From contig NC_020908.1 in the NCBI RefSeq assembly GCF_000155735.2, forward strand, positions 935,001-999,000: a stretch of 64,000 nt of DNA. Reading direction: 5' to 3'. The notes under the pieces were generated by a model. That model had not been told where the DNA came from. It saw only the letters and a program-made list of their open reading frames with translations, and ran no database searches. This document shows, piece by piece, positions 9,455-17,611 of the stretch (the first letter of the stretch is position 1; every line of letters starts with the position of its first letter). The position numbers were made by a program, and so were the translations under genes. Origin of the DNA: Octadecabacter arcticus 238 (GTDB taxonomy: Bacteria > Pseudomonadota > Alphaproteobacteria > Rhodobacterales > Rhodobacteraceae).

Positions 9455-10720
9455 TCAGAAGATGCCAAGCGCGGCATATGGCAAATAGCGTACCAGCATT
9501 CCAGGACTGATGTCGCATGCCTCGTCCGGTAATTCGACGAGACCATCGGCCCACGAAATGCTACTGATCCTTCCCGATCCTTCTGATGCGAAAACCTCTA
9601 CGGCTCCATCCACCAGTCTTGCCCGCAAAAATTCCCTGCGACCTGGTTTCTTTTGTTTGGAAAACGCGGCAGGGACGTGCATTGCTAACGGCTCACACCA
9701 CCCTGCGCCGGCCATCAATGACAGGGACGGGCGCGCAAAAATCGCAGCACACACGAGCGCCGCAACCGGGTTGCCCGGCATGCCAATCACGAGCACCCCA
9801 TCCCATAGGGCGAGCGCCAGTGGCCGCCCAGGTTTCAATGCAATCCGCCAGCTTGAAAGTGTGCCTCGGTCCCGCAAAAGGCGTGATACGTGGTCCTCAT
9901 CCCCTGCTGACGCCCCGCCCGTCGTCAAAATCACATCCACCGCCGCGCTGTCCAGTCGCGCAGCGATCTCGTCTGGATCATCTCGCACATGCCCAAGGTC
10001 CACCGGTGTGTAGCCCCAGCCTTGAACAAGCCCGAGCAACATGGGCCGGTTGGCATCATAAATCTGATGCGGTTCGGCCGGTTGTCCTGCGGTGGCGATA
10101 ATCTCGTCACCAGTCGACAAAACCCCGACCCGCAGCGGACGAAACACCGTGACCTCGGCGATGTTCAACGCCGAAAGAAGAGCAAGATCCGGCGCGCGAA
10201 GGCGCTGTCCCGCCCGTACAGCGATTTCCCCCGCTTTCATGTCCTCACCAGCGGCGCGGGCATTGGCTCTAAATTTTGCAGGGCCATCAAAAGCTACATG
10301 GGTCGCGTTGGCCGCGCAATCCTCTTCCAAGACGACGGTATCTACGCCCTTGGGCAGGATTGCGCCCGTCAGGATGCGAACGGCGTTGCCCGCCGGCACA
10401 GTGCCGTCAAACGGACGGCCTGCTGCGGCAACACCTTGGACCAATGGCAGTTCCTGCACACCATCGCCCGTTGCGGCATGCGCAAATCCGTATCCGTCCA
10501 CGGCAGAATTCGGGCGCGGCGGATTAGATCGTTGCCCCACCGCATCGCGGGCGAGCACTGCACCCAATGCCGAAGTTGGATGCAGTGTTTGTGTGTCTTC
10601 GATTGGGCCAAGCGCCGCACGTAACCGCGCCAGTGCATCGCTGACCGGCACCCATTCCACACCTTGTGGCATGGCAAAACAATCGTCACGCAAGCGGGGA
10701 GGTATCAGGTCGTCGTTCAT
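9455..10720 (-). CDS. moeA: Molybdopterin molybdenumtransferase MoeA
   Basis: The product is 421 residues, normal for MoeA. It has the N-terminal SNPPRPNSAVDGYGFA segment, the central GDEI and TTGGASAGDEDHV motifs of the MPT-binding domain, and GMPGNPVAALV. It inserts molybdate into adenylylated molybdopterin. The start ATG at 10720 overlaps the mobB stop (ATGA). It is the last gene of the fdhD-mobA-mobB-moeA operon and converges on tusA with only 16 bp between the stops. Confidence 0.95.
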   Translation of the reverse strand: MNDDLIPPRLRDDCFAMPQGVEWVPVSDALARLRAALGPIEDTQTLHPTSALGAVLARDAVGQRSNPPRPNSAVDGYGFAHAATGDGVQELPLVQGVAAAGRPFDGTVPAGNAVRILTGAILPKGVDTVVLEEDCAANATHVAFDGPAKFRANARAAGEDMKAGEIAVRAGQRLRAPDLALLSALNIAEVTVFRPLRVGVLSTGDEIIATAGQPAEPHQIYDANRPMLLGLVQGWGYTPVDLGHVRDDPDEIAARLDSAAVDVILTTGGASAGDEDHVSRLLRDRGTLSSWRIALKPGRPLALALWDGVLVIGMPGNPVAALVCAAIFARPSLSLMAGAGWCEPLAMHVPAAFSKQKKPGRREFLRARLVDGAVEVFASEGSGRISSISWADGLVELPDEACDISPGMLVRYLPYAALGIF

Positions 10721-11214
10721 CTCAGGTCCGCCCAAATGAAATCTGCAATTGCGGCCGTATCGTCGAGATCGAGGACCGGCACTTTGGCGGTTTCAACGGG
10801 TTCATCCGCCGCGATCAAACGCACCGTGGAATTGTCATGCGCAATCAGCCCTTTGCTCTGCTTTACACCAGCACGATGGCATTCGACCTTGGGGTGTGAT
10901 CCGGCTTTGTACCCCTCGATAAGCGCAATATCGTGGGGGTCGAGCCATGCCAGCAAATCCTCAACACTGGGCTCTGGCGCGCCGTGCAGTTCAGTCATCA
11001 GCGCCCATCGTTCGGGCGTCGCCAAAAGAACCTGTCCTGCGCCCGCAACGCGATGGCGATGGCTGTCGGTGCCGGCCTGATCGATATCCGCACGGTGGTG
11101 GGCATGTTTCACCGTCGCAACCCGCAACCCGCGCCGCGTAAATTCTGCCACCAGACGTTCCATCAACCCGGTCTTGCCGCTGTTCTTCCAGCCGGTGACT
11201 CCATAAACTTTCAA
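10717..11214 (-). CDS. mobB: Molybdopterin-guanine dinucleotide biosynthesis adaptor MobB
   Basis: The protein of about 165 residues starts MKVYGVTGWKNSGKT, containing a P-loop. It matches MobB, the GTP-binding partner of MobA in making the guanine dinucleotide form of the cofactor. The preferred start is a TTG at 11214 in a TTGA overlap with the mobA stop. An in-frame ATG at 11232 would add six residues and cannot be excluded. Confidence 0.9.
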   Translation of the reverse strand: MKVYGVTGWKNSGKTGLMERLVAEFTRRGLRVATVKHAHHRADIDQAGTDSHRHRVAGAGQVLLATPERWALMTELHGAPEPSVEDLLAWLDPHDIALIEGYKAGSHPKVECHRAGVKQSKGLIAHDNSTVRLIAADEPVETAKVPVLDLDDTAAIADFIWADLR

Positions 11215-11804
11215 AACTGCGCCTCTGCCCATGCAATATCGTCCGGGGTGTTAATGTTGAAAAACGGGTCAACGTTACCGACGGGCCACACCGCCTGACC
11301 CGCATTGTGGCTGTCGGTCCAGACGACGACCTTGCGCAATCCATCCGCTAACGCGGCACGCAGATCATCGCGTAGCGCAACGGGCCATAACCCAAAGGTC
11401 GGCTGGCGGTAAATCTTTCCGTGCTCACGCGTCGCCGCCAATGCGAGCGGACCCTGTTCGCAGAGCCGCGCGACAAGGTCCTGTGGGAAAAACGGGGTAT
11501 CTGCGGCGACCGAAACGATATGATCGAAGCCCCGTGTCGCGGCCCAATCCATCCCCGCAAGAACACCCGCCAAAGGCCCAACAAAACCCGCCACACTGTC
11601 GGGTATCACAGGCAGGCCAAGCTCTGAAAATCGTGCGGTCTCTCCGTTCGCATTTAGCACCATCGCGCCCACCTGCGGTGCAAGCCGCGCAATCACCAGA
11701 TCGATCAAACGATCTGGGCCAATACGGCGCAAACATTTGTCACCGCCGCCCATGCGGGTTGCTTGCCCACCCGCAAGGATCACTGCAGGAATCGGGGCAG
11801 TCAT
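11211..11804 (-). CDS. mobA: Molybdenum cofactor guanylyltransferase MobA
   Basis: This 197-residue nucleotidyltransferase carries the N-terminal VILAGGQATRMGGGDK signature and later VAADTPFFP. It attaches GMP to Mo-molybdopterin, giving the MGD form needed by both formate dehydrogenases in this window. The ATG at 11804 shares one base with the fdhD stop (TGATG). Confidence 0.95.
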   Translation of the reverse strand: MTAPIPAVILAGGQATRMGGGDKCLRRIGPDRLIDLVIARLAPQVGAMVLNANGETARFSELGLPVIPDSVAGFVGPLAGVLAGMDWAATRGFDHIVSVAADTPFFPQDLVARLCEQGPLALAATREHGKIYRQPTFGLWPVALRDDLRAALADGLRKVVVWTDSHNAGQAVWPVGNVDPFFNINTPDDIAWAEAQF

Positions 11805-12655
11805 CACTTTGCCCCACTGCTTCGGCTGGCTCGTGTCTCGTCAGGGATCGTCTCGGGGTCCGCGTCCAGCACCAACCTCTCTTGTCCACTGAGGCAGAGA
11901 AAACGCTTACCCCGCATCCGCCCGATCAATGTCATATTCAGCTGTTGCGCGATCTCGACACCCCACGCGGTAAAGCCTGAACGCGAGGCCAAAACCGGAA
12001 TACCCATGTTTGCCGTCTTGATCACCATTTCGGAGGTGAGCCTACCGGTGGTATAAAGGATCTTGTCGGCGGCGGTACTTCCAGTCTGGAACATCCACCC
12101 CGCGACCTTATCGACAGCATTGTGCCGACCCACATCTTCCATATATATTAACGGCTTGTCTTGTTGACATAGTACAGTCCCATGGATCGCGCCGGCTTCC
12201 AGATAAAGCGATGGCATGGTGTTGATCTGCCGTGACAAAGAATAAAGCCAAGAGCTGCGCAGCTCCGCATTTGGTAGAGTCAGAGTTTCCAGCCCCTCCA
12301 TCATATCGCCAAAGACTGTGCCGACAGCGCAGCCGCTTGTGCGGGTCTTTTTGCGCATCTTCTCTTCATACGATGTCTTTCGCGACGTCCGAACCACTAC
12401 GACCTGCAAGTCTGCATCATAGTCCACGCAGGTGATCTCATCATCATCCCGCAGCATGGCCTGATTGCGCAAAAAGCCGATCGCCAGGTATTCGGGATGA
12501 TCCCCGATGGTCATGGCCGTCACAATTTCCTGGCTATTGAGGTATATCGTCAGGGGTCTTTCTTCGACGACCCGCAGGTCATGCACTGCGCCGTGCTGAT
12601 CCGTCCCCTGCACGGAGCGGGTCAATGTGGGATCTTTCGGGTTGGGCAGGATCAT
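11804..12655 (-). CDS. fdhD: Formate dehydrogenase accessory sulfurtransferase FdhD
   Basis: The 283-residue protein has the FdhD/NarQ core: RPLTIYLN, TSGCAVGT, YMEDVGRHNAVDK, GRLTSEMV and SRSGFT. FdhD moves sulfur to the bis-MGD cofactor before insertion into formate dehydrogenase. The ATG at 12655 is chosen for its AAAGG ribosome site, although an upstream in-frame start exists. The usual CxxC pair of E. coli FdhD appears here as CAVG (only Cys109), a variant that I believe is common in this lineage. Confidence 0.94.
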   Translation of the reverse strand: MILPNPKDPTLTRSVQGTDQHGAVHDLRVVEERPLTIYLNSQEIVTAMTIGDHPEYLAIGFLRNQAMLRDDDEITCVDYDADLQVVVVRTSRKTSYEEKMRKKTRTSGCAVGTVFGDMMEGLETLTLPNAELRSSWLYSLSRQINTMPSLYLEAGAIHGTVLCQQDKPLIYMEDVGRHNAVDKVAGWMFQTGSTAADKILYTTGRLTSEMVIKTANMGIPVLASRSGFTAWGVEIAQQLNMTLIGRMRGKRFLCLSGQERLVLDADPETIPDETRASRSSGAK

Positions 12656-12915
12656 AGGAAACCTTTCGTGGGTTACGCCATCTTGATAGAATGCGTTAAC
12701 CGTTGCAAGATAGAGCGCTATGCTGGGATATGTGAACATTCAAGGGCGCGACTTGCCATTCGGCGGGCATCGGCGCTTTTGAACATTTCAAAAAGCTGAA
12801 AAATGTTTGGATTTCTACATCCGAAAGTTGCAATGCGGCGGTGACTGATAATGCTAAGGTGACATATCGGTGAAAAGTGGGTTCATTAAACGTCTTTTGC
12901 GTGAGTTTTATTCAC
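12656..12915. promoter_or_regulatory. fdhD-side part of the divergent fdhD/fds control region
   Basis: No gene is visible. This segment, the bases 14537-14558 between the two ISs, and 15374-15895 were probably one intergenic region between divergent fdhD and fdsGB before two insertion sequences split it. The fdhD promoter must lie here. I cannot name a regulator site. Confidence 0.5.
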
Positions 12916-12923
12916 AGATATTT

Positions 12924-14528
12924 GCAACTCCCAAGCACCCCAGCCGATAACGGGTTTTTGTCAGTTTTGATGTGAGTCTCCTTGACCATTAGGCGCATGA
13001 ATTTTCTGTTGTGGTCTGAATTTCGTGGCGCTGTGACGATTTCTCTGAATCATTGGTGGAATGGACCAAGTTACTGCTCTTGAACAACTCCTCGCCACGG
13101 CTCTGCGCAGGATCGCCGAGTTGGAAGCCGCGTTGGCGAGCATGGCGCAAGAGAATGCGGATCTGCGGCGTCAGTTGGTTAAGAACAGCAGTAATAGTAG
13201 CAAGCCGCCTTCGAGTGATGGGTTGAAGAAGCCGGTACCGCGTAGCCTGCGTGGTAAGTCCGGTAAGAAAAGTGGTGGTTAAGTTGGCCACCGAGGCGAC
13301 ACCCTACGTCAGACAGCAACGCCTGACTTTGTGGAGCGACATGAGGCTGAGGCCTGTGGCACCTGTCAGCATGGCTTGACGGCTGGGATGATCAAGGCGG
13401 TGGAGAGGCGTCAGGTTTATGACATACCGGTGCCGCGTCTGGAGGTCACAGAGCATCAGGCAGTGATTTATTGTTGTGGCCATTGCCGAGCCACGACGAC
13501 AGCCACCTTTCCCGATGGCGTGAATGCACACGTGCAATACGGTAAGCGCATTCGGGCGGCGGCGGTCTACTGCAATGTTCAGCAGCTGATCCCCGAGGAT
13601 CGGGTCTGCCAACTCCTGCGTGATTTGTTTGGTGCCACCAGCCTATGCGCGGCCAGCGTGACCAACTGGGTGAACGGCACAGCGCGTACCTTGGGTGGCG
13701 TCGTCGAACACATTCTGGCCCGGCTCAATGAAGGCGGCGTTCGGCATCTGGATGAGACCGGACTTCGTGTTGCTGGTAAGCTGCACTGGCTGCACTCAAT
13801 CAGCGATCTCGCCTTCACGCATTATCGCATCAGCGCCAAGCGCGGTGCTGTTCCATCCTTCCTGACCGGCGGGACAATTGTTCATGACCACTGGAAGTCC
13901 TATTACGCCCATATGAGTGGGGTGGACGCGCACGCCCTGTGCGGGGCGCATCATTTACGGGAACTCAAGGCCATCGAAGAAATCGAAAAGGAGCCGTGGG
14001 CGTGCGCGATGAGCGTGCTGCTCAACAGCGCCAATCAGCTCAAGTGCGCGGCTCAGGGGCGAGGCGAGACCGAACTCCCCACGTCGGTTCACCACGACAT
14101 CCTCACCAAATACATGGCGATCCTCACCGAGGGCCTCGCCTTCCATGAGCGACAAGACCCACTGGCTAGACGCACTGGTGCGCGAGGCCGAAAAGCCAGG
14201 CGGCCAGGCCATAACCTTCTGGTCCGCTTGCGCGACTACCGTGATGACGTCCTAAGGTTCCTTACGGACTTCACAGTTCCCTTCACCAACAATCAGGCCG
14301 AACGGGACCTGCGCATGATGAAGTTGCGCATGAAAATCTCGGGAACTTTCCGCACCCTCGAGGGCGCGCAGGTCTTCGCTGACATCAGATCCGTCATCTC
14401 GACGGTCAGAAAACACGGGGGCAATATCCTCGAAACACTCACCCTATCACCACAACAGATCATCGCGCGGCTCTAACGTCGCAAGGGCAACACAAAACCC
14501 GATATCCGATGGGGTCCTTGGGAGTTAC
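12924..14528 (+). mobile_element. IS66-family insertion sequence with perfect 8-bp target duplication
   Basis: The element is 1,605 bp long. Its ends are imperfect inverted repeats: GCAACTCCCAAG at the left, GTAACTCCCAAG read inward from the right, with similarity continuing about 35 bp to a CGGGTTTT motif. AGATATTT is present on both sides (12916-12923 and 14529-14536). The exact 8-bp duplication is what IS66 elements produce, so the insertion looks undisturbed since it happened. Confidence 0.95.
13061..14476 (+). pseudogene. IS66 transposase with a single in-frame stop
   Basis: The frame encodes an N-terminal coiled coil (LEQLLATALRRIAELEAALA), a Ser/Asn-rich linker and then the full IS66 core (HLDETGLRVAGKLHWLHS, FTNNQAERDLRMMKLRMKIS). 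A TAA at 13280-13282 splits it. The two halves are in the same frame, and the sequence reads GG-stop-VGHRGDTLRQ where the family has Gln, so one CAA or CAG to TAA change explains it. Without that stop the protein would be 471 residues. Confidence 0.9.
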
Positions 14529-14558
14529 AGATATTTTTGGCTATGAAGCAATTCGAAC

Positions 14559-15373
14559 GGCACTGTCGAAAGAAAACTTGTCGAGGCGGGAAGGGCGCGA
14601 AATTAGCGTCGCGGGATGACAAAACACAGCCCTTGCGTTATTTTAAGATGAGCCCGGAAACCCTCCGCTTAGCCGTCGTGATGTACGTTCGTTTCCCGCT
14701 TTCGCTTCGGAGCGTGGAGGACCTTCTGAACGAACGCGGCATCGACATCAGCCACGAAACGGTGCGATGTTGGGGGACAGAATTGGCCCGATGTTTACCG
14801 CTAAAATTCGCAAGAAAAGGGTCAGCCAAAAGCGTGCATACTCAAATGGGCAGTGGCACATGGACGAGGTGTTCGTGAAGATCAACGGCGAGACGCACTA
14901 TCTCTGGCGGGCTGAGGATCACGAAGGGGAAGTCCTGGAAAGCTTCGTTACAAAGCGCCGTGATCGCAAGGCAGCCTTGAAATTCATCCGGAAAACCATG
15001 AAACGCCATGGCTGCTCACATATCTTCGTCACCGATAAGCTACGTTCCTACGGTGCAGCGATGAAGGTGATCGGCAATGTGTACAAACAGGAAACTGGCC
15101 GCTGGCTCAACAATCGAGCCGAGAGTTCACACCAGCCATTTAGACGAAGAGAGCGGGCGATGCTGCGATTTTGGCGGATGCGAAGTTTGCAGAAATTCAC
15201 TGCCGTCCACGCCTCAGTCCACACCCATTTCAACGTGGAACGCCATTTTTACAGCCGATCAAATTTCAAGCTGACCGCGCCGCCGCCCTAGCCGAGTGGC
15301 GCGGTCTTGGCGTAGCCTAACGGATTGAGGTTGCTGGAGAACTGAGACTTGTGCGCATTTGTCTGACAGCACC
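14559..15373 (+). mobile_element. IS6-family element, copy 1 (decayed)
   Basis: About 815 bp lies between short inverted ends (GGCACTGTCGAAAG at the left, GGTGCTGTCAGAC read inward from the right), the normal length for IS6 elements. I see no 8-bp duplication at the ends. It sits only 30 bp downstream of the IS66 element. Confidence 0.8.
14616..15291 (+). pseudogene. IS6-family transposase, frameshifted
   Basis: The N-terminal part (LRLAVVMYVRFPLSLRSVED) and the DDE part (HMDEVFVKINGETHYLW, TDKLRSYGAAMK, NRAESSHQPFRRRERAM) are both clear but in different frames. Compared with the second IS6 copy at 21053, one base is missing near 14771 (TGTTGGGGGACAG for TGCTGGTGGAATAG). Another base seems to be missing just after the start. 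The product cannot be made as one chain. Confidence 0.85.
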
Positions 15374-15895
15374 CTTTTGACTGTTTGGTCTGGATTTCAA
15401 GGTGATTTTTGAAATTTTATAGCCGCAAAGGTTGATTGTCGCCAGAAGTCGCTTTGAATGCGAGGGTGCGTTGCGACTTCTGCGGAAAGATATCTAGGCG
15501 CGTAGGCGGTTGGTACGAGATATTCACTTTGGTTGAATCATTTCCCCACAAGGAAAAAATGGCGTCCATCTTTATTCCTGATTTGTGAGCGAAAAAACCG
15601 GTTTGTGGCCGATTGGAAGCTTCACCAAACATGATGTGGTGAAATTGGCCATGATTGGTCGTTTTAGCAGGATACTTCATAGGTAGAATTAGTGACGTGT
15701 GGTGCATAGTTAGCAATGAGTTGCAACGCACGGCATGCAGGATTCTGTTTTGTCCAATGGCGGCAAAATTGCAGATAGAACAACAGGCGATACCATTGTG
15801 AACTTCCCTTCGGTCACGCGCAGCAAATCCTGCGAGAAACGTTGACCAATAGGAAAATAAGTTTAACAGTGGGAATATATTATAGGGTAGAATCG
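15374..15895. promoter_or_regulatory. fds-side control region, no convincing gene
   Basis: This 520-bp AT-rich stretch lies between the IS6 element and fdsGB and must contain the fds promoter. A 104-codon minus-strand frame at 15417-15731 has no recognisable domain. The real fds start at 15896 has only a weak TAGGG ribosome site. Confidence 0.45.
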
Positions 15896-17611
15896 ATGGC
15901 TTTAGATCAACAAAAGGGCGTCTGGAAATCTGGCAAAGGCAAAGGGCGCCACACGCCCAAAGGCCGCCAGTTGCAAGATGATGCTTGGGATGATGTCCGC
16001 AGCCTTCTGGGCAGCAGTCCGTGCCAGCGTGATCTGCTGATCGAATACCTGCATCTTATCCAAGACAAATTTGGTCATCTATCCGCAGCGCACATTCGTG
16101 CCTTGGGCGAAGAAATGCGCATTTCGATGGCCGAAATCTATGAGGTCGCGACGTTCTACGCCCATTTCGATGTGGTCAAAGAAGGCGAAACACCGCCCCC
16201 CGCGCTGACGATCCGGGTCTGCGATTCATTGTCCTGCGAGCTTGCAGGCGCGCAGCAGCTGAAGGTCGCGTTGGAAGGCGGGCTTGATGCCAAAAACGTC
16301 CGCGTGTTGCGCGCGCCTTGCATGGGGCGGTGTGACACGGCTCCAGTGCTGGAAATCGGCCACAATCATATTGATCATGCGACACCTGAAAAGGTGCTGG
16401 CTGCAATCGCAGCGCAAGACACCCATGCACATGTGCAGGATTATGAGGGCTTTGATGCCTACGCTGCAGATGGCGGCTATGCGACCTTGAAAGACCTGCG
16501 TAAAAACGGAAATTGGGAAGACGTTCAGGCAAGCGTAAAGGAATCAGGCCTGCGTGGACTCGGCGGTGCGGGCTTTCCGTCCGGCACCAAATGGGGTTTT
16601 GTGCGCGGCAATGTCGGACCGCGCTATCTGGCCGTCAATGGAGACGAAGGCGAACCCGGCACCTTCAAAGATCGCTATTATCTTGAGCGCACGCCGCACT
16701 TGTTCCTTGAGGGCATGTTGATCGCTGCTTGGGCGGTCGAAGCTGAAACCTGTTTTATCTACATGCGGGATGAATACCCGGCTGTCCTGCAAATACTTGC
16801 AGATGAAATTGCGGCCCTTGAACAGGCTGGCATCGTGCAAAAGGGCTTTATCGATCTGCGTCGAGGCGCGGGTGCTTATATCTGCGGTGAAGAATCCGCG
16901 ATGATCGAAAGCATCGAAGGCAAGCGCGGAATGCCGCGCCACCGTCCGCCTTACGTCGCGCAGGTGGGTGTCTTTAATCGTCCGACACTGGTGCACAATG
17001 TTGAAACCTTGCTTTGGGTGGCGCGTATTTGCCGCGAAGGTCCTGAATGCTTGAACAGCACCGAACTCAACGGTCGCAAGGGCCTGCGCAGCTATTCGGT
17101 GTCGGGTCGTGTCGCCAATCCCGGTGTCTACCTTTTGCCAGCGGGTTCGACGATCACAGACATCATTGACGCCTGTGGAGGCATGGCGGATGGCCACGTC
17201 TTTAAGGCCTATCAGCCAGGGGGGCCATCATCGGGACTGCTGCCCGCGTCGATCCATGACGTTCCGCTTGATTTTGACACGTTGCAGCCTTTGGGCACTT
17301 TCATCGGATCTGCTGCTGTGGTCGTGTTGTCGGAGGCCGACAGTGCACGTGGCGCGGCGCTCAATATGTTGCGGTTCTTTGAGGACGAAAGCTGCGGCCA
17401 ATGCACACCGTGTCGTGTTGGTTGCGAAAAGGCAGTCAAACTGATGCAGGCAGACACTTGGGATCAGGGTCTGCTTGAGGAATTGAGCACCGCAATGGTG
17501 GATGCGTCCATTTGTGGCCTGGGGCAGGCGGCGCCAAACCCGATCCGTATGGTGTTGAAGCATTTCGCGGATGAAGTGAGCGACGGCGCAGACAAGGGAT
17601 CCACGACATGA
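15896..17611 (+). CDS. fdsB: NAD-linked formate dehydrogenase, fused FdsG-FdsB (NuoE/NuoF-like) subunit
   Basis: The 571-residue protein joins two subunits that are separate in Rhodobacter capsulatus. Residues 20-170 are NuoE/FdsG-like with a [2Fe-2S] set (CDSLSCELAG, then APCMGRCDTAPVL). The rest is NuoF/FdsB-like, with the FMN/NAD motifs GLRGLGGAGFPSGTKWGF, NGDEGEPGTFKDR and RRGAGAYICGEES, plus a C-terminal [4Fe-4S] motif, CGQCTPCRVGCEK. It takes electrons from FdsA to NAD. The start is the ATG at 15896, since an upstream GTG/TTG extension has no homology. Confidence 0.93.
   Translation: MALDQQKGVWKSGKGKGRHTPKGRQLQDDAWDDVRSLLGSSPCQRDLLIEYLHLIQDKFGHLSAAHIRALGEEMRISMAEIYEVATFYAHFDVVKEGETPPPALTIRVCDSLSCELAGAQQLKVALEGGLDAKNVRVLRAPCMGRCDTAPVLEIGHNHIDHATPEKVLAAIAAQDTHAHVQDYEGFDAYAADGGYATLKDLRKNGNWEDVQASVKESGLRGLGGAGFPSGTKWGFVRGNVGPRYLAVNGDEGEPGTFKDRYYLERTPHLFLEGMLIAAWAVEAETCFIYMRDEYPAVLQILADEIAALEQAGIVQKGFIDLRRGAGAYICGEESAMIESIEGKRGMPRHRPPYVAQVGVFNRPTLVHNVETLLWVARICREGPECLNSTELNGRKGLRSYSVSGRVANPGVYLLPAGSTITDIIDACGGMADGHVFKAYQPGGPSSGLLPASIHDVPLDFDTLQPLGTFIGSAAVVVLSEADSARGAALNMLRFFEDESCGQCTPCRVGCEKAVKLMQADTWDQGLLEELSTAMVDASICGLGQAAPNPIRMVLKHFADEVSDGADKGSTT

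Noticed and set aside
15417..15731. A 104-codon minus-strand frame upstream of fdsGB
   Set aside because: No recognisable family and unusual composition; treated as control region.
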